Notes under the pieces: model-generated
Databases searched by the model: none
The model's input: the letters and a program-made list of their open reading frames with translations, nothing else
Told to the model about the DNA's origin: nothing
NCBI RefSeq assembly: GCF_008801405.1
Contig: NZ_VZPV01000001.1
Coordinates: forward strand, 3,100,001-3,164,000
Source: Ralstonia insidiosa
GTDB taxonomy: Bacteria; Pseudomonadota; Gammaproteobacteria; Burkholderiales; Burkholderiaceae
Direction of reading: 5' to 3'
Length of the DNA stretch: 64,000 nt
Position numbers and translations under genes: made by a program
Shown here: positions 1 through 9,789 of the stretch, piece by piece
How positions within the stretch are numbered: the first letter of the stretch is position 1
Layout of the letters: each line of letters starts with the position of its first letter

Positions 1-555
1 GATCGTCCCGGCTTCATAGATGGGGAAGGACTTGGTGAGTGTGTCACCTGGGAATACGCCGCGCACACCCCACGTCACTTCCGGCCAGACCTGGCGGAAC
101 ACGTTCAATGCGCGGCCGGTGTGGTACCAGCTCGTGACCAGTACGGCGCTGTGCACGGGCTGATCAGCCAGCGTCTGCCGCGTCATCTGCGCGTTTTCCA
201 TTGTGCTGCCGGACTGGCATTCGTGGCCGATACGGTCGGCCGGCACTCCGGCCATCACCAGGCGGCGCTCGATCAGCAGGCAGTCGCCCTCGCCGCTCAC
301 AAACACACGCGGCGCCACGCCCGCATGGAACAGCTCCGCTGCGCCAATCACACGCTGGCCCGATTCCCCACCCAGCACGACGATCACGTCTGCGCGGGCG
401 GGTACCGATTCCTCCCGTAACCAAGCCTTGGACTCGCGCACGAGCACGGCACCAATCACCACGGCGACGATAGCGCCAGCGCCAATCACAGCCAATACAT
501 TGCGAACTGCCGGGCGACGAAAAACCAGACCAAAAACCATATCGAGAATGCGCAT
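1..555 (-). CDS. YdcF/DUF218 family membrane-anchored protein (3' end missing)
   Basis: Reading the minus strand from the ATG at 555 gives an uninterrupted frame to the window edge (185 codons). An N-terminal hydrophobic segment (residues about 18-33) is followed by a DUF218 core: VIVVLGG near residue 50, a SGSTMENA motif, and the VLVTSWYHTGRA segment typical of YdcF/SanA/ElyC proteins. The family is linked to cell-envelope functions; its biochemical activity is mostly unknown. The C-terminus lies outside the window. The start has only a weak ribosome site. The gene is divergent from coaBC. Family assignment is firm, the specific role is not. Confidence 0.75.
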   Translation of the reverse strand, partial: MRILDMVFGLVFRRPAVRNVLAVIGAGAIVAVVIGAVLVRESKAWLREESVPARADVIVVLGGESGQRVIGAAELFHAGVAPRVFVSGEGDCLLIERRLVMAGVPADRIGHECQSGSTMENAQMTRQTLADQPVHSAVLVTSWYHTGRALNVFRQVWPEVTWGVRGVFPGDTLTKSFPIYEAGTI

Positions 556-697
556 TTGAGGACAAATCCAGGCGCCGGACGCGCCTGAAGCCAAGCCGGT
601 ATCATCGCCACTGTTCAGCGGGCAATGCAAACACTGGGGCACCGGGTTGTATCCTGCCCACGCACATTGCGTCAATCGGATTCAAAAGCAGGTGTTT

Positions 698-1903
698 ATG
701 GAACTGCAAGGCAAACATTTCGTGCTCGGCCTGACGGGCGGCATCGCGTGCTACAAGTCGGCCGAACTGGTACGGCTGCTGACCAAGGCCGGCGCTACGG
801 TGCAGGTCGTGATGACCGACGCCGCCACGCACTTCATCACGCCGGTGACGATGCAAGCGCTTTCCGGCCGCCCGGTCTTCACGTCGGAATGGGACAACCG
901 CATCGGCAATAACATGGCGCATATCGACCTCTCGCGCGAGGCAGATGCCATCGTCATCGCCCCGGCCTCCACCGATTTCCTCGCCAAGCTCGCGCACGGC
1001 ATGGCGGACGATCTGCTCTCCACGCTGTGCATCGCGCGCGATTGCCCGCTGCTCGTCGCGCCCGCCATGAACCGGCAGATGTGGGCCGCACCCGCCACGC
1101 AGCGCAATGCCGCCCAACTGCGCGCCGATGACGTCACCCTGCTCGGCCCCGATGCCGGCGACCAAGCCTGCGGCGAGGTGGGCGACGGCCGCATGCTAGA
1201 GCCGGAAGATATCGTCGAGCGGCTCGTCGGCTTCTTCCAGCCCAAGCTGCTGCGCGGGCACCGCGTGTTGCTGACAGCCGGGCCGACATTCGAGCCGATC
1301 GACCCGGTGCGCGGCATCACGAATCTGTCCAGCGGCAAGATGGGCTTTGCGTTGGCGCGTGCCGCGTCGCAGGCCGGAGCGGAAGTCACGCTGGTTGCGG
1401 GGCCTTGTCACCAGGACACGCCCGCTGGCGTGCTGCGCATCGACGTGCAGACCGCCCAGCAAATGCACGACGCCGTGATGCGCGAGCTGGATACAAGCAA
1501 GAACGACATCTTCATCGCCGTAGCTGCCGTGGCCGACTGGCGCGTGGCGCAGGCTGCCGACCAGAAGCTCAAGAAGCAGAACGACTCGGACGTGCCCACA
1601 CTGGCGTTCACGCAGAACCCGGACATCCTGGCGGGTGTTGCTCGCCGCCCGAACGCGCCGTTCTGCGTCGGCTTCGCGGCTGAGACAGAGCGCCTGGAAG
1701 AGTTCGGTGAGGCCAAGCGCCAGAAAAAAGGCATTCCGCTGCTGGTCGGCAACCTCGGCCACCAGACCTTCGGCCGCGACGACAATGAAGTCGCGCTGTT
1801 CGACGCCAAGGGCATCACGCGCCTGCCGCGCGCCGACAAGCTGACGCTGGCGCGCCAGATCGTTGCCGCCATCGCGGACCGTGTGCATGGGGCAAAGCCA
1901 TGA
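698..1903 (+). CDS. coaBC: Bifunctional phosphopantothenoylcysteine decarboxylase / phosphopantothenate-cysteine ligase
   Basis: Coenzyme A synthesis: ligates cysteine to 4'-phosphopantothenate (CoaB), then decarboxylates the product (CoaC, FMN-dependent). The 401-residue protein has the usual full length. The CoaC half shows the flavin-binding LTGGIACYKSAEL start, the catalytic His75 in NNMAHIDLS, the PAMN motif (122-125) and Cys158 in QACGEVGDGRM. The CoaB half opens near residue 190 with TAGPTFEPIDPVRGITN. An in-frame ATG upstream at 647 would add 17 residues not found in the family, so I start at 698 behind an AGCAGG-like site. Its stop overlaps the next start (ATGA), and coaBC next to dut is a common arrangement in proteobacteria. 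Confidence 0.95.
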   Translation: MELQGKHFVLGLTGGIACYKSAELVRLLTKAGATVQVVMTDAATHFITPVTMQALSGRPVFTSEWDNRIGNNMAHIDLSREADAIVIAPASTDFLAKLAHGMADDLLSTLCIARDCPLLVAPAMNRQMWAAPATQRNAAQLRADDVTLLGPDAGDQACGEVGDGRMLEPEDIVERLVGFFQPKLLRGHRVLLTAGPTFEPIDPVRGITNLSSGKMGFALARAASQAGAEVTLVAGPCHQDTPAGVLRIDVQTAQQMHDAVMRELDTSKNDIFIAVAAVADWRVAQAADQKLKKQNDSDVPTLAFTQNPDILAGVARRPNAPFCVGFAAETERLEEFGEAKRQKKGIPLLVGNLGHQTFGRDDNEVALFDAKGITRLPRADKLTLARQIVAAIADRVHGAKP

Positions 1904-2943
1904 GCACACCGATCCGCCTGTCCGTCCTCGACCAGAGTCCGGTCATCTACGGCCACAGCGCACGCGACGCGATTGCCGCGACGGTCGACCTGGCACAACT
2001 CACGGATTCCCTCGGCTACACGCGCTACTGGTGCGCCGAGCACCACGGCCTGCGCGGCGTCAGCAACCCTGCGCCCGAGGTGATGATCGCCCGCGTGGCG
2101 AGCGCCACGAAGCACCTGCGCGTTGGTTCCGGCGGCGTGATGCTGCCCTACTACAGCCCGTTCAAGCTGGCCGAGCAGTTCCGCCTGCTGGAAGCGCTGT
2201 TTCCGAACCGCATCGACCTGGGCGTCGGCCGCGCACCCGGCGGAGACATGCGCACCGCGGCAGCCGTGGCCATGGGTGACTACAACCGCGGCGACATCTT
2301 CCCGCAGCAGGTGCAGGAACTGATCTGGCACCTGACCGGCACGCTGCCGTCCGATCACCCCGCTTACGGCGTGCTCCTGCAGCCCGAGATCGACACCAAA
2401 CCCGAGCTGTGGGTGCTCGGCTCCAGCGATTTCGGTGGCGCACTGGCGGCCCGTCTGGGCATCCGTTTCGCGTTTGCGCACTTCATCAACCCGCACGTCG
2501 GCCACATCGTCACGCAGCAGTACCGCACGGACTTCGAACCGAACTACGACGCGCGCCCCTACAGCGCCGCCGCTGTCTTCGTGATTGCCGCAGACACGGA
2601 GGCCGAAGCACGTCGCTATGAAGCCGCCGTCGACCTGCGCCGCCTACAAATGGCGCTCGGCGCCAACGGCCCGATCCCGACAGTCGAGCAAGGCGAGGCC
2701 CATGTCTACACCGAGCGTGACCAAGCCATCGTCATGCGCGAGCGGCCGCGCAGCATCATCGGTACGCCGGAATCGGTGGCCGAGCAGATGCTCGCGCTCA
2801 AGGACCGCTTCGTCGCCGACGAACTGATCGTGCTGACCGTCGCGCCGAGCTACAAGGCCCGGCTGCGCTCGTACGAGTTGCTGGCCGAGGCATTTGCGCT
2901 ACCATCCCCGGCTTCCGCCACCTCTTCTGCCCCATCCGCATGA
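1900..2943 (+). CDS. LLM-class flavin-dependent oxidoreductase
   Basis: A 347-residue luciferase-like monooxygenase-fold protein. Visible family features are the N-terminal LSVLDQSPV, the RYWCAEHHG segment, GSGGVMLPYYSP, the LFPNRIDLGVGRAPGG stretch and the WVLGSS loop. These fit the subgroup annotated as MsnO8-type or YhbW-like LLM oxidoreductases, which use FMNH2 or F420-type flavins; the substrate is unknown. It overlaps coaBC by ATGA upstream and dut by ATGA downstream, so the three are probably translated from one message. The link to CoA or nucleotide metabolism is only positional. Confidence 0.88.
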   Translation: MSTPIRLSVLDQSPVIYGHSARDAIAATVDLAQLTDSLGYTRYWCAEHHGLRGVSNPAPEVMIARVASATKHLRVGSGGVMLPYYSPFKLAEQFRLLEALFPNRIDLGVGRAPGGDMRTAAAVAMGDYNRGDIFPQQVQELIWHLTGTLPSDHPAYGVLLQPEIDTKPELWVLGSSDFGGALAARLGIRFAFAHFINPHVGHIVTQQYRTDFEPNYDARPYSAAAVFVIAADTEAEARRYEAAVDLRRLQMALGANGPIPTVEQGEAHVYTERDQAIVMRERPRSIIGTPESVAEQMLALKDRFVADELIVLTVAPSYKARLRSYELLAEAFALPSPASATSSAPSA

Positions 2944-3386
2944 AACTCGACGTCAAGATCCTCGACGCCCGCCTGCACGAACAGCTCCCGCAGTACGCCA
3001 CCACCGGCAGCGCCGGGCTGGACCTGCGCGCCTGCATCGACGCCCCGCTCACCATCGAGCCCGGCACCACGCACCTGATCCCGACCGGCATGGCCATCCA
3101 CCTGGCCGACCCCGGCTATGCTGCGCTGATCCTGCCGCGCTCGGGCATGGGCCACAAGCACGGCATCGTGCTCGGCAACCTGGTCGGCCTGATCGATTCG
3201 GACTACCAGGGCCAGCTCATGGTCAGCACGTGGAACCGTGGCAGCACGGCGTTCGTGCTGAACCCGATGGAGCGCCTCGCACAGCTGGTCATCGTGCCCG
3301 TCGTGCAGGCCGAGCTGAACATCGTCGATGACTTTGCCGAGAGCGACCGTGGCGCTGGTGGTTTCGGCAGCACCGGGCGTCACTGA
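2940..3386 (+). CDS. dut: dUTP diphosphatase (dUTPase)
   Basis: Hydrolyses dUTP to dUMP and pyrophosphate, keeping uracil out of DNA and supplying dUMP for thymidylate synthesis. The 148-residue trimeric-type enzyme shows all five motifs: GSAGLDLRA, PRSGMGHKHG, GNLVGLIDSDYQG (catalytic Asp), ERLAQLVIVPV and the C-terminal RGAGGFGSTGRH arm that closes over the active site. The start overlaps the LLM oxidoreductase stop by four bases. A strong hairpin terminator follows within 20 bases. Confidence 0.96.
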   Translation: MKLDVKILDARLHEQLPQYATTGSAGLDLRACIDAPLTIEPGTTHLIPTGMAIHLADPGYAALILPRSGMGHKHGIVLGNLVGLIDSDYQGQLMVSTWNRGSTAFVLNPMERLAQLVIVPVVQAELNIVDDFAESDRGAGGFGSTGRH

Positions 3387-3402
3387 ACAGCGTCCACGCA
3401 AT

Positions 3403-3435
3403 AAAAAACGGCCCGGGATTTCCGGGCCGTTTTTC
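3403..3435. terminator. Bidirectional Rho-independent terminator between dut and clpA
   Basis: A 9-bp GC-rich stem (ACGGCCCGG / CCGGGCCGT) with a 5-base loop is flanked by five A on the left and five T on the right. It can end dut transcripts on the plus strand and clpA transcripts on the minus strand. Confidence 0.85.
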
Positions 3436-3453
3436 TTTGGAGCGACAGTTTCG

Positions 3454-5738
<2,285 letters not shown>

Positions 5739-5742
<4 letters not shown>

Positions 5743-6065
5743 GCTTCCTCCATCACACACTGCAGCGGATGGCCCGCCTGCCGTGCATGGGTTGACACCA
5801 ATTCCACCTTCGTCGCGGCGATATCCCGGGTATAGATACCGCACACGCCCTTACCTTCCCGATGCACAGTCAGCATGATTTGCGTCGCTGTCTCCCGGTC
5901 TTTGCTGAAATATTGCTGAAGGATCATCACGACGAATTCCATCGGGGTGTAGTCGTCGTTGAGCAGCAGCACCTTGTACATTGCGGGCGGTTTGAGCGCT
6001 TGCTCTTTCCGCTCCAGGACGGTGCCTGCATCGTGTTGTGGAGTGGTCGCTTGCCGGATTGCCAT
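5739..6065 (-). CDS. clpS: ATP-dependent Clp protease adaptor ClpS
   Basis: Adaptor that binds proteins with destabilising N-terminal residues and delivers them to ClpA. The 108-residue protein has a flexible N-terminal tail (residues 1-25) and the core VLLLNDDYTPMEFVV motif, whose Asn-Asp pair contacts the substrate amino terminus, followed by HREGKGVCGIYTRDIAATKV. Its stop overlaps the clpA start (ATGA on the minus strand). It is divergent from the cold-shock gene across a 576-bp gap. Confidence 0.96.
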
Positions 6066-6641
6066 GGTCTTATTCTAACCACTCCTTTCGACTTCGCAAT
6101 TTAGGGAAATAACGCCGATTTCAAGCCCTGCAAATGGTTTGGCCTGAATTGCGTTCGCCAGCCGGCTCTCCGGGCGAGGGGCATTCCCCCGGCCAGCCAA
6201 AGGCTGGGAACGGGGCACGCACCAGCCCTGCATGCCGAACGTTTTTCGCAGGTGGGGGCGATTTGTCGAGTTTCGAGCAAAACCTCTTCAAAAACTGACC
6301 GTTTTTCGCCACAAACCCACCTTTGGTAGCCTTGACAGTCTGTTGCTTTCCTCGAACAATCGAATTCAACATGTGCGCCTTACTGCCCCAAAAACACTCG
6401 GCAGCAAGCCTCATGAATGGTGAGCCCGGGAGGCCTCACACCAGTCGACAACAGATCGACAACCGCTTCAGGCTGTGGTGTTTTGCCACAAGAAGACCGA
6501 TCGCTTGCGGCGCGGTTCCATCCGCGCCGTTCGTCGTGCCCCAGGGCCGGCGGCCGGGCGATGACTGCGCGGTACCGCTCTGCTCTGCCCCGACAGGCAA
6601 CCCCTCCCGGCTTGGACTTGTGTTTTCTCGGAGGGGTTTTC
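6066..6641. other. Long divergent intergenic region (clpS / cold-shock gene)
   Basis: This 576-bp stretch has no convincing coding region; the open frames there are the upstream extension of the cold-shock frame and its shadows. It must hold the clpS promoter on the minus strand and the cold-shock promoter on the plus strand. A good sigma-70-like promoter at 6332-6360 would leave a leader of roughly 275 bases before the cold-shock start. Confidence 0.6.
6332..6360 (+). promoter_or_regulatory. Candidate sigma-70 promoter for the cold-shock gene
   Basis: TTGACA (6332-6337) is a perfect -35 box, followed by a 17-base spacer and AACAAT (6355-6360), which matches 4 of 6 positions of the -10 consensus. 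It points toward the cold-shock gene. Inferred from sequence only. Confidence 0.5.
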
Positions 6642-6845
6642 ATGGCACTCGGTACTGTCAAATGGTTTAACGACGCCAAGGGTTTCGGTTTCATCTCGCC
6701 TGACGAAGGCGGCGAAGAGCTGTTTGCGCATTTCTCGGCCATCCAGATGGCTGGTTTCAAGACGCTCAAGGAAAATCAGCGCGTCTCGTTCGAAGTGACG
6801 CAGGGCCCGAAGGGCAAGCAGGCCACCAACATCCAGGCAGCCTGA
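6642..6845 (+). CDS. cspD: CspA-family cold-shock protein
   Basis: Small single-domain nucleic-acid chaperone that melts RNA structure in the cytoplasm. The 67 residues start MALGTVKWFNDAKGFGFI, containing the RNP1 motif KGFGFI, with RNP2-like ELFAHFSAI downstream and the C-terminal GPKGKQATNI strand. A longer in-frame reading from 6417 would add 75 unrelated residues; the start at 6642 has a GGAGGGG ribosome site and the standard family length. The position beside clpS matches the usual location of the cspD-named paralogue in Burkholderiales; whether it is cold- or stationary-phase-induced is not shown. Confidence 0.93.
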   Translation: MALGTVKWFNDAKGFGFISPDEGGEELFAHFSAIQMAGFKTLKENQRVSFEVTQGPKGKQATNIQAA

Positions 6846-6890
6846 TTCGCGTCATCCAGCACCCGGCCTCTGGCAAGGGTACTGAAATGC

Positions 6891-6919
6891 AAAAAACCCG
6901 GCGACCTGCCGGGTTTTTT
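6891..6919 (+). terminator. Rho-independent terminator after the cold-shock gene
   Basis: A 12-bp stem (AAAAAACCCGGC / GCCGGGTTTTTT) with a 5-base loop lies 45 bases after the stop. The A/T ends make it potentially active in both directions. Confidence 0.85.
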
Positions 6920-7042
6920 GTTGCCGGGGCGGTGGAGAATGGCGGCAATGCTGCACGTTGCGCAACACGTCATTTCGTCCGACCGTGCGCTACGGTAGTG
7001 GTGTTCCCCCGTTTTCCGCACCGTCCACCCAAGGAGCCCCTC

Positions 7043-7495
7043 ATGACCTGCCACCTGACCCGTACCACTGCCGCCCTCGCTCTGGTTGCTGCGCTGCTGC
7101 CGGCTGCTGCCCAAGCCCAGATCGGCGATCTCATCAAGGGCGCGACACAGGGCACTAGCCAGGGCTCGTCCAGCGGCCTGGGCAGCCTCGGCAATCTCGG
7201 TGGTCTGCCCTCGCTGGGCTCGCTTACTTCCGGCAGCACGGGCAACGTGGCCGGCGTGCTGGAGTTCTGCCTCAAGAACAATTACCTGGGTGGCGCATCC
7301 GGCGCAGCCTCGGTCAAAGACAAGCTACTGGGCAAGCTGGGCGGCACGCCGTCCTCTGACGCCGGCTACAGCGATGGCGCAAAGGGCTTGCTCACCGGCT
7401 CCAACGGCAGCACGTTTGACCTGAGCAACGTCAAGGAGCAGATCACCAAGCAGGCGTGCGACAAGATTCTGTCTCAGGGCAAATCGCTGCTGTAA
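7043..7495 (+). CDS. Exported DUF2501 family protein (YjjA-like)
   Basis: A 150-residue protein with a clear signal peptide (basic start, ALALVAALLPAAAQA, cleavage before QIGDL). The mature part begins with a Ser/Gly/Leu-rich linker (GLGSLGNLGGLPSLGSL) and then a conserved block (GVLEFCLKNNYL, AASVKDKLLGKLG, KEQITKQACDKIL) characteristic of DUF2501. The function of this family is unknown. The frame opens further upstream, but the ATG at 7043 has an AAGGAG site and begins the signal peptide, so I use it. Confidence 0.85.
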   Translation: MTCHLTRTTAALALVAALLPAAAQAQIGDLIKGATQGTSQGSSSGLGSLGNLGGLPSLGSLTSGSTGNVAGVLEFCLKNNYLGGASGAASVKDKLLGKLGGTPSSDAGYSDGAKGLLTGSNGSTFDLSNVKEQITKQACDKILSQGKSLL

Positions 7496-7576
7496 GCCAA
7501 CCGGGCAGGCGTACGGGCACTACACTGCCACTATCGGCAAGCGACCATCTGCCTGCCCGAACACGCAAGGAGCCCC

Positions 7577-8197
7577 ATGCTGGAAACCGCCGCGCTGGCC
7601 GCAGGCTTATCCTGGACCAGCGGATTCCGCCTCTACCTGGCCGTGTTTGCCGCCGGCATGCTGGGCCGCACAGGCTGGCTGCACCTGCCGCCGGGGCTGC
7701 AGATGCTCGAATCGTGGTGGGTGATCGGCTTGGCCGGTGTGCTGGCCGTGGCAGAGTTCCTGGCCGACAAGATTCCGGGGTTCGATTCCGTCTGGGACAG
7801 CATCCAAACCTTCATCCGCATTCCTGCAGGAGCCATCCTGGCGGCTGCCGCATTTGGGCAGCTCGATCCGCAATGGATGGTGGCGGCGGGGCTGATTGGT
7901 GGCACCCTGGCTGGCACGGCACACGCCACCAAAGCGGGCACGCGTGCGCTGATCAACGCTTCTCCCGAGCCGTTTTCGAACTGGGCGGCGTCGTTCAGTG
8001 AAGACATTACGGCGACCGGCGGGCTGCTGATGTCGTTCTTCCTGCCGGCCGCATTCCTGGTGGTGCTGGCGATCTTGCTGCTGGTGGCTGTCTGGCTGCT
8101 GCCGAAGCTGTGGCGTGGTGTGCGGCGCCTGCGCGATGCGCTGCGCGGGCGCACGTCGGAGCCACCTGCCGCTGGCCCCACCCGACTGCCACACTAG
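7577..8197 (+). CDS. DUF4126 family integral membrane protein
   Basis: A 206-residue protein with about four to five hydrophobic segments, including residues 1-27, 45-62, 85-120 and 150-180. The GLSWTSGFRLYLAVFAAGMLGRTG start and the ADKIPGFDSVWDSIQTFIRIPAGA block are the hallmark of DUF4126; the C-terminus is basic and cytoplasmic. The function is unknown. An AAGGAG site precedes the start. Its stop is three bases from the stop of the convergent ybgE-like gene, with no room for a separate terminator. Confidence 0.85.
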   Translation: MLETAALAAGLSWTSGFRLYLAVFAAGMLGRTGWLHLPPGLQMLESWWVIGLAGVLAVAEFLADKIPGFDSVWDSIQTFIRIPAGAILAAAAFGQLDPQWMVAAGLIGGTLAGTAHATKAGTRALINASPEPFSNWAASFSEDITATGGLLMSFFLPAAFLVVLAILLLVAVWLLPKLWRGVRRLRDALRGRTSEPPAAGPTRLPH

Positions 8198-8200
8198 TCC

Positions 8201-8488
8201 TTAACGAAGGACGCGCAGCAGCCCAAACAGCACCAGTGCCAGCGCGCACGACCACCCGGAAAACAACACGCGCCACACCCAGTGGCGCGGAACAAACCCC
8301 ACACCACGCACCAACCCCGCGCTCATCGCCCAGAACAGCAGCATGGCGAGGGTGTGGTCCGCATGGCCAGCACCATTGGTGACGATGTACGGATACACCG
8401 TGCCGACCGCCATGACGATCAGCCCGGCGGCCAGGCTGGCTGCGTGGATGCGCGGCTTATGGGCGTCGCTCACGTTGGCCGTGCTCAC
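8201..8488 (-). CDS. ybgE: Cyd operon YbgE family protein
   Basis: Last gene of the cytochrome bd operon. The 95-residue product has three predicted membrane helices (residues about 12-34, 44-65 and 70-93). It starts with GTG overlapping the cydX stop (GTGA), and homologues sit at this position in many cyd operons. YbgE has no proven catalytic role; an accessory or assembly function in the bd oxidase is the usual suggestion. Confidence 0.8.
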   Translation of the reverse strand: MSTANVSDAHKPRIHAASLAAGLIVMAVGTVYPYIVTNGAGHADHTLAMLLFWAMSAGLVRGVGFVPRHWVWRVLFSGWSCALALVLFGLLRVLR

Positions 8489-8610
8489 GCGCGGTCCTCG
8501 TCGGTGGCAGCACCGGCGGCGCGCGCGTCGCTCACCTCACCCCACATCGCGTTGAGCACGGCCAGCAGTACGGCAAAGCCGACGCCCAGGACCCAAGTGA
8601 AGTACCACAT
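8485..8610 (-). CDS. cydX: Cytochrome bd oxidase small subunit CydX
   Basis: A 41-residue single-helix protein starting MWYFTWVLGVGFAVLLAVLN and continuing AMWGE, which is the diagnostic CydX signature; the charged tail ends in DEDRA. CydX stabilises the CydAB complex and its haem b595/d site. A second ATG five bases upstream (at 8615) is out of frame. It overlaps the ybgE-like start by four bases and lies 26 bases after cydB. Confidence 0.93.
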   Translation of the reverse strand: MWYFTWVLGVGFAVLLAVLNAMWGEVSDARAAGAATDEDRA

Positions 8611-8636
8611 GTCATGTCCTCCGGTGGCTAGCGGGG

Positions 8637-9779
8637 TTAGTAGAGCGAGTGCTCGTTGGCCCGGATGTGTTCGACCGTCACCTTGCCGCGCATCACGCGG
8701 TAACACCAGCTCGTGTAGATGAGGATGATGGGCGTGAAAATGATCGCCGCCCAGAACATCAGGCCCAGCGTGAAGTGGCTGGAGACGCTGTCCCACACCG
8801 TCAGGCTGGCGGCGGGCATGCTGGACGACGGCAGCACGAACGGGAACATCGACGCGCCCGCCGTGGTGATGATGCCCGCCAAGCCCAGCGCAGACAGCAC
8901 GAAGGCCAGCAACGTGCGCCCTGCCCGCACCAGCACCGTTGCCAGCAGCGGCCCAAGCACGCCGAGCAAGGGCAACAGCCAGAGCAACGGCTGCACTTGG
9001 TAGTTGTGCCACCACGCATCGGCGGCGCGCGCTACCGTCTTGGCCATCGGGTTGGACACGCCAGCCGGGTCGATGGCTGAGGTGATGGCATAGCCTTCGA
9101 TGCCACCCCAGCGCAGCCATGCACCCGCCGCGACGAAGGCAATCACGGCGACAATCGCGGCGCCGGTTGCGGCCTTCGTCGCACGTTGCTGGATCGCCCC
9201 TTCGGTGCGATGCGCGAGATAGATGCCGCCGTGCATGGTGATCATCGCGCTCGACACCACGCCGGTCAGGATGGCGAACGGGTTCAGCAATTGCCAGAAC
9301 GTGCCGGTGTACGTCACCACCATGAAGGTGTCGAAGTGGAACGGCACGCCCTGCAGCAGGTTGCCGAACGCCACGCCAAAGATGAGCGGCGGCACCGCGC
9401 CCCCGACAAAGAGGCCGATATCCCACGCCTTACGCCATGTGGGGTTGTGGATCTTGCTGCGGTAATCAAACCCAACCGGGCGGAAGAACAACGCCCACAG
9501 CACGGCGAGCATCGCCCAGTAGAACCCGCTGAAGGCCGTGGCATACACCAGCGGCCACGCGGCAAAAATCGCGCCGCCGCCGGTGATGAACCAGACCTGG
9601 TTACCGTCCCAGTGCGGGGCGATGGTGTTGATGGCGACACGGCGCTCGTCGTCGGTCTTGCCGACGAAGGGCAGCAACGTGCCGACGCCCATGTCATGCC
9701 CGTCCATGATGGCGAAGCCGATCAGCAGCACGCCGATCAGCAGCCACCAGATGACCTTGAGGGTGGGATAGTCGAACAT
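8637..9779 (-). CDS. cydB: Cytochrome bd ubiquinol oxidase subunit II
   Basis: Integral membrane partner of CydA in the high-affinity quinol oxidase that reduces O2 to water. The 380-residue protein has the family's N-terminal MFDYPTLKVIWWLLIGVLLIGFAIMDG (shown in pieces: FDYPTLKVIWW, GFAIMDGHDMG), followed by NTIAPHWDGNQVWFITGGGA and FRPVGFDYRSK, all conserved in CydB. It has eight or nine predicted helices. It lies 10 bases downstream of cydA on the same message. Confidence 0.96.
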   Translation of the reverse strand: MFDYPTLKVIWWLLIGVLLIGFAIMDGHDMGVGTLLPFVGKTDDERRVAINTIAPHWDGNQVWFITGGGAIFAAWPLVYATAFSGFYWAMLAVLWALFFRPVGFDYRSKIHNPTWRKAWDIGLFVGGAVPPLIFGVAFGNLLQGVPFHFDTFMVVTYTGTFWQLLNPFAILTGVVSSAMITMHGGIYLAHRTEGAIQQRATKAATGAAIVAVIAFVAAGAWLRWGGIEGYAITSAIDPAGVSNPMAKTVARAADAWWHNYQVQPLLWLLPLLGVLGPLLATVLVRAGRTLLAFVLSALGLAGIITTAGASMFPFVLPSSSMPAASLTVWDSVSSHFTLGLMFWAAIIFTPIILIYTSWCYRVMRGKVTVEHIRANEHSLY

Positions 9780-9789
9780 GGTGGCCTCC

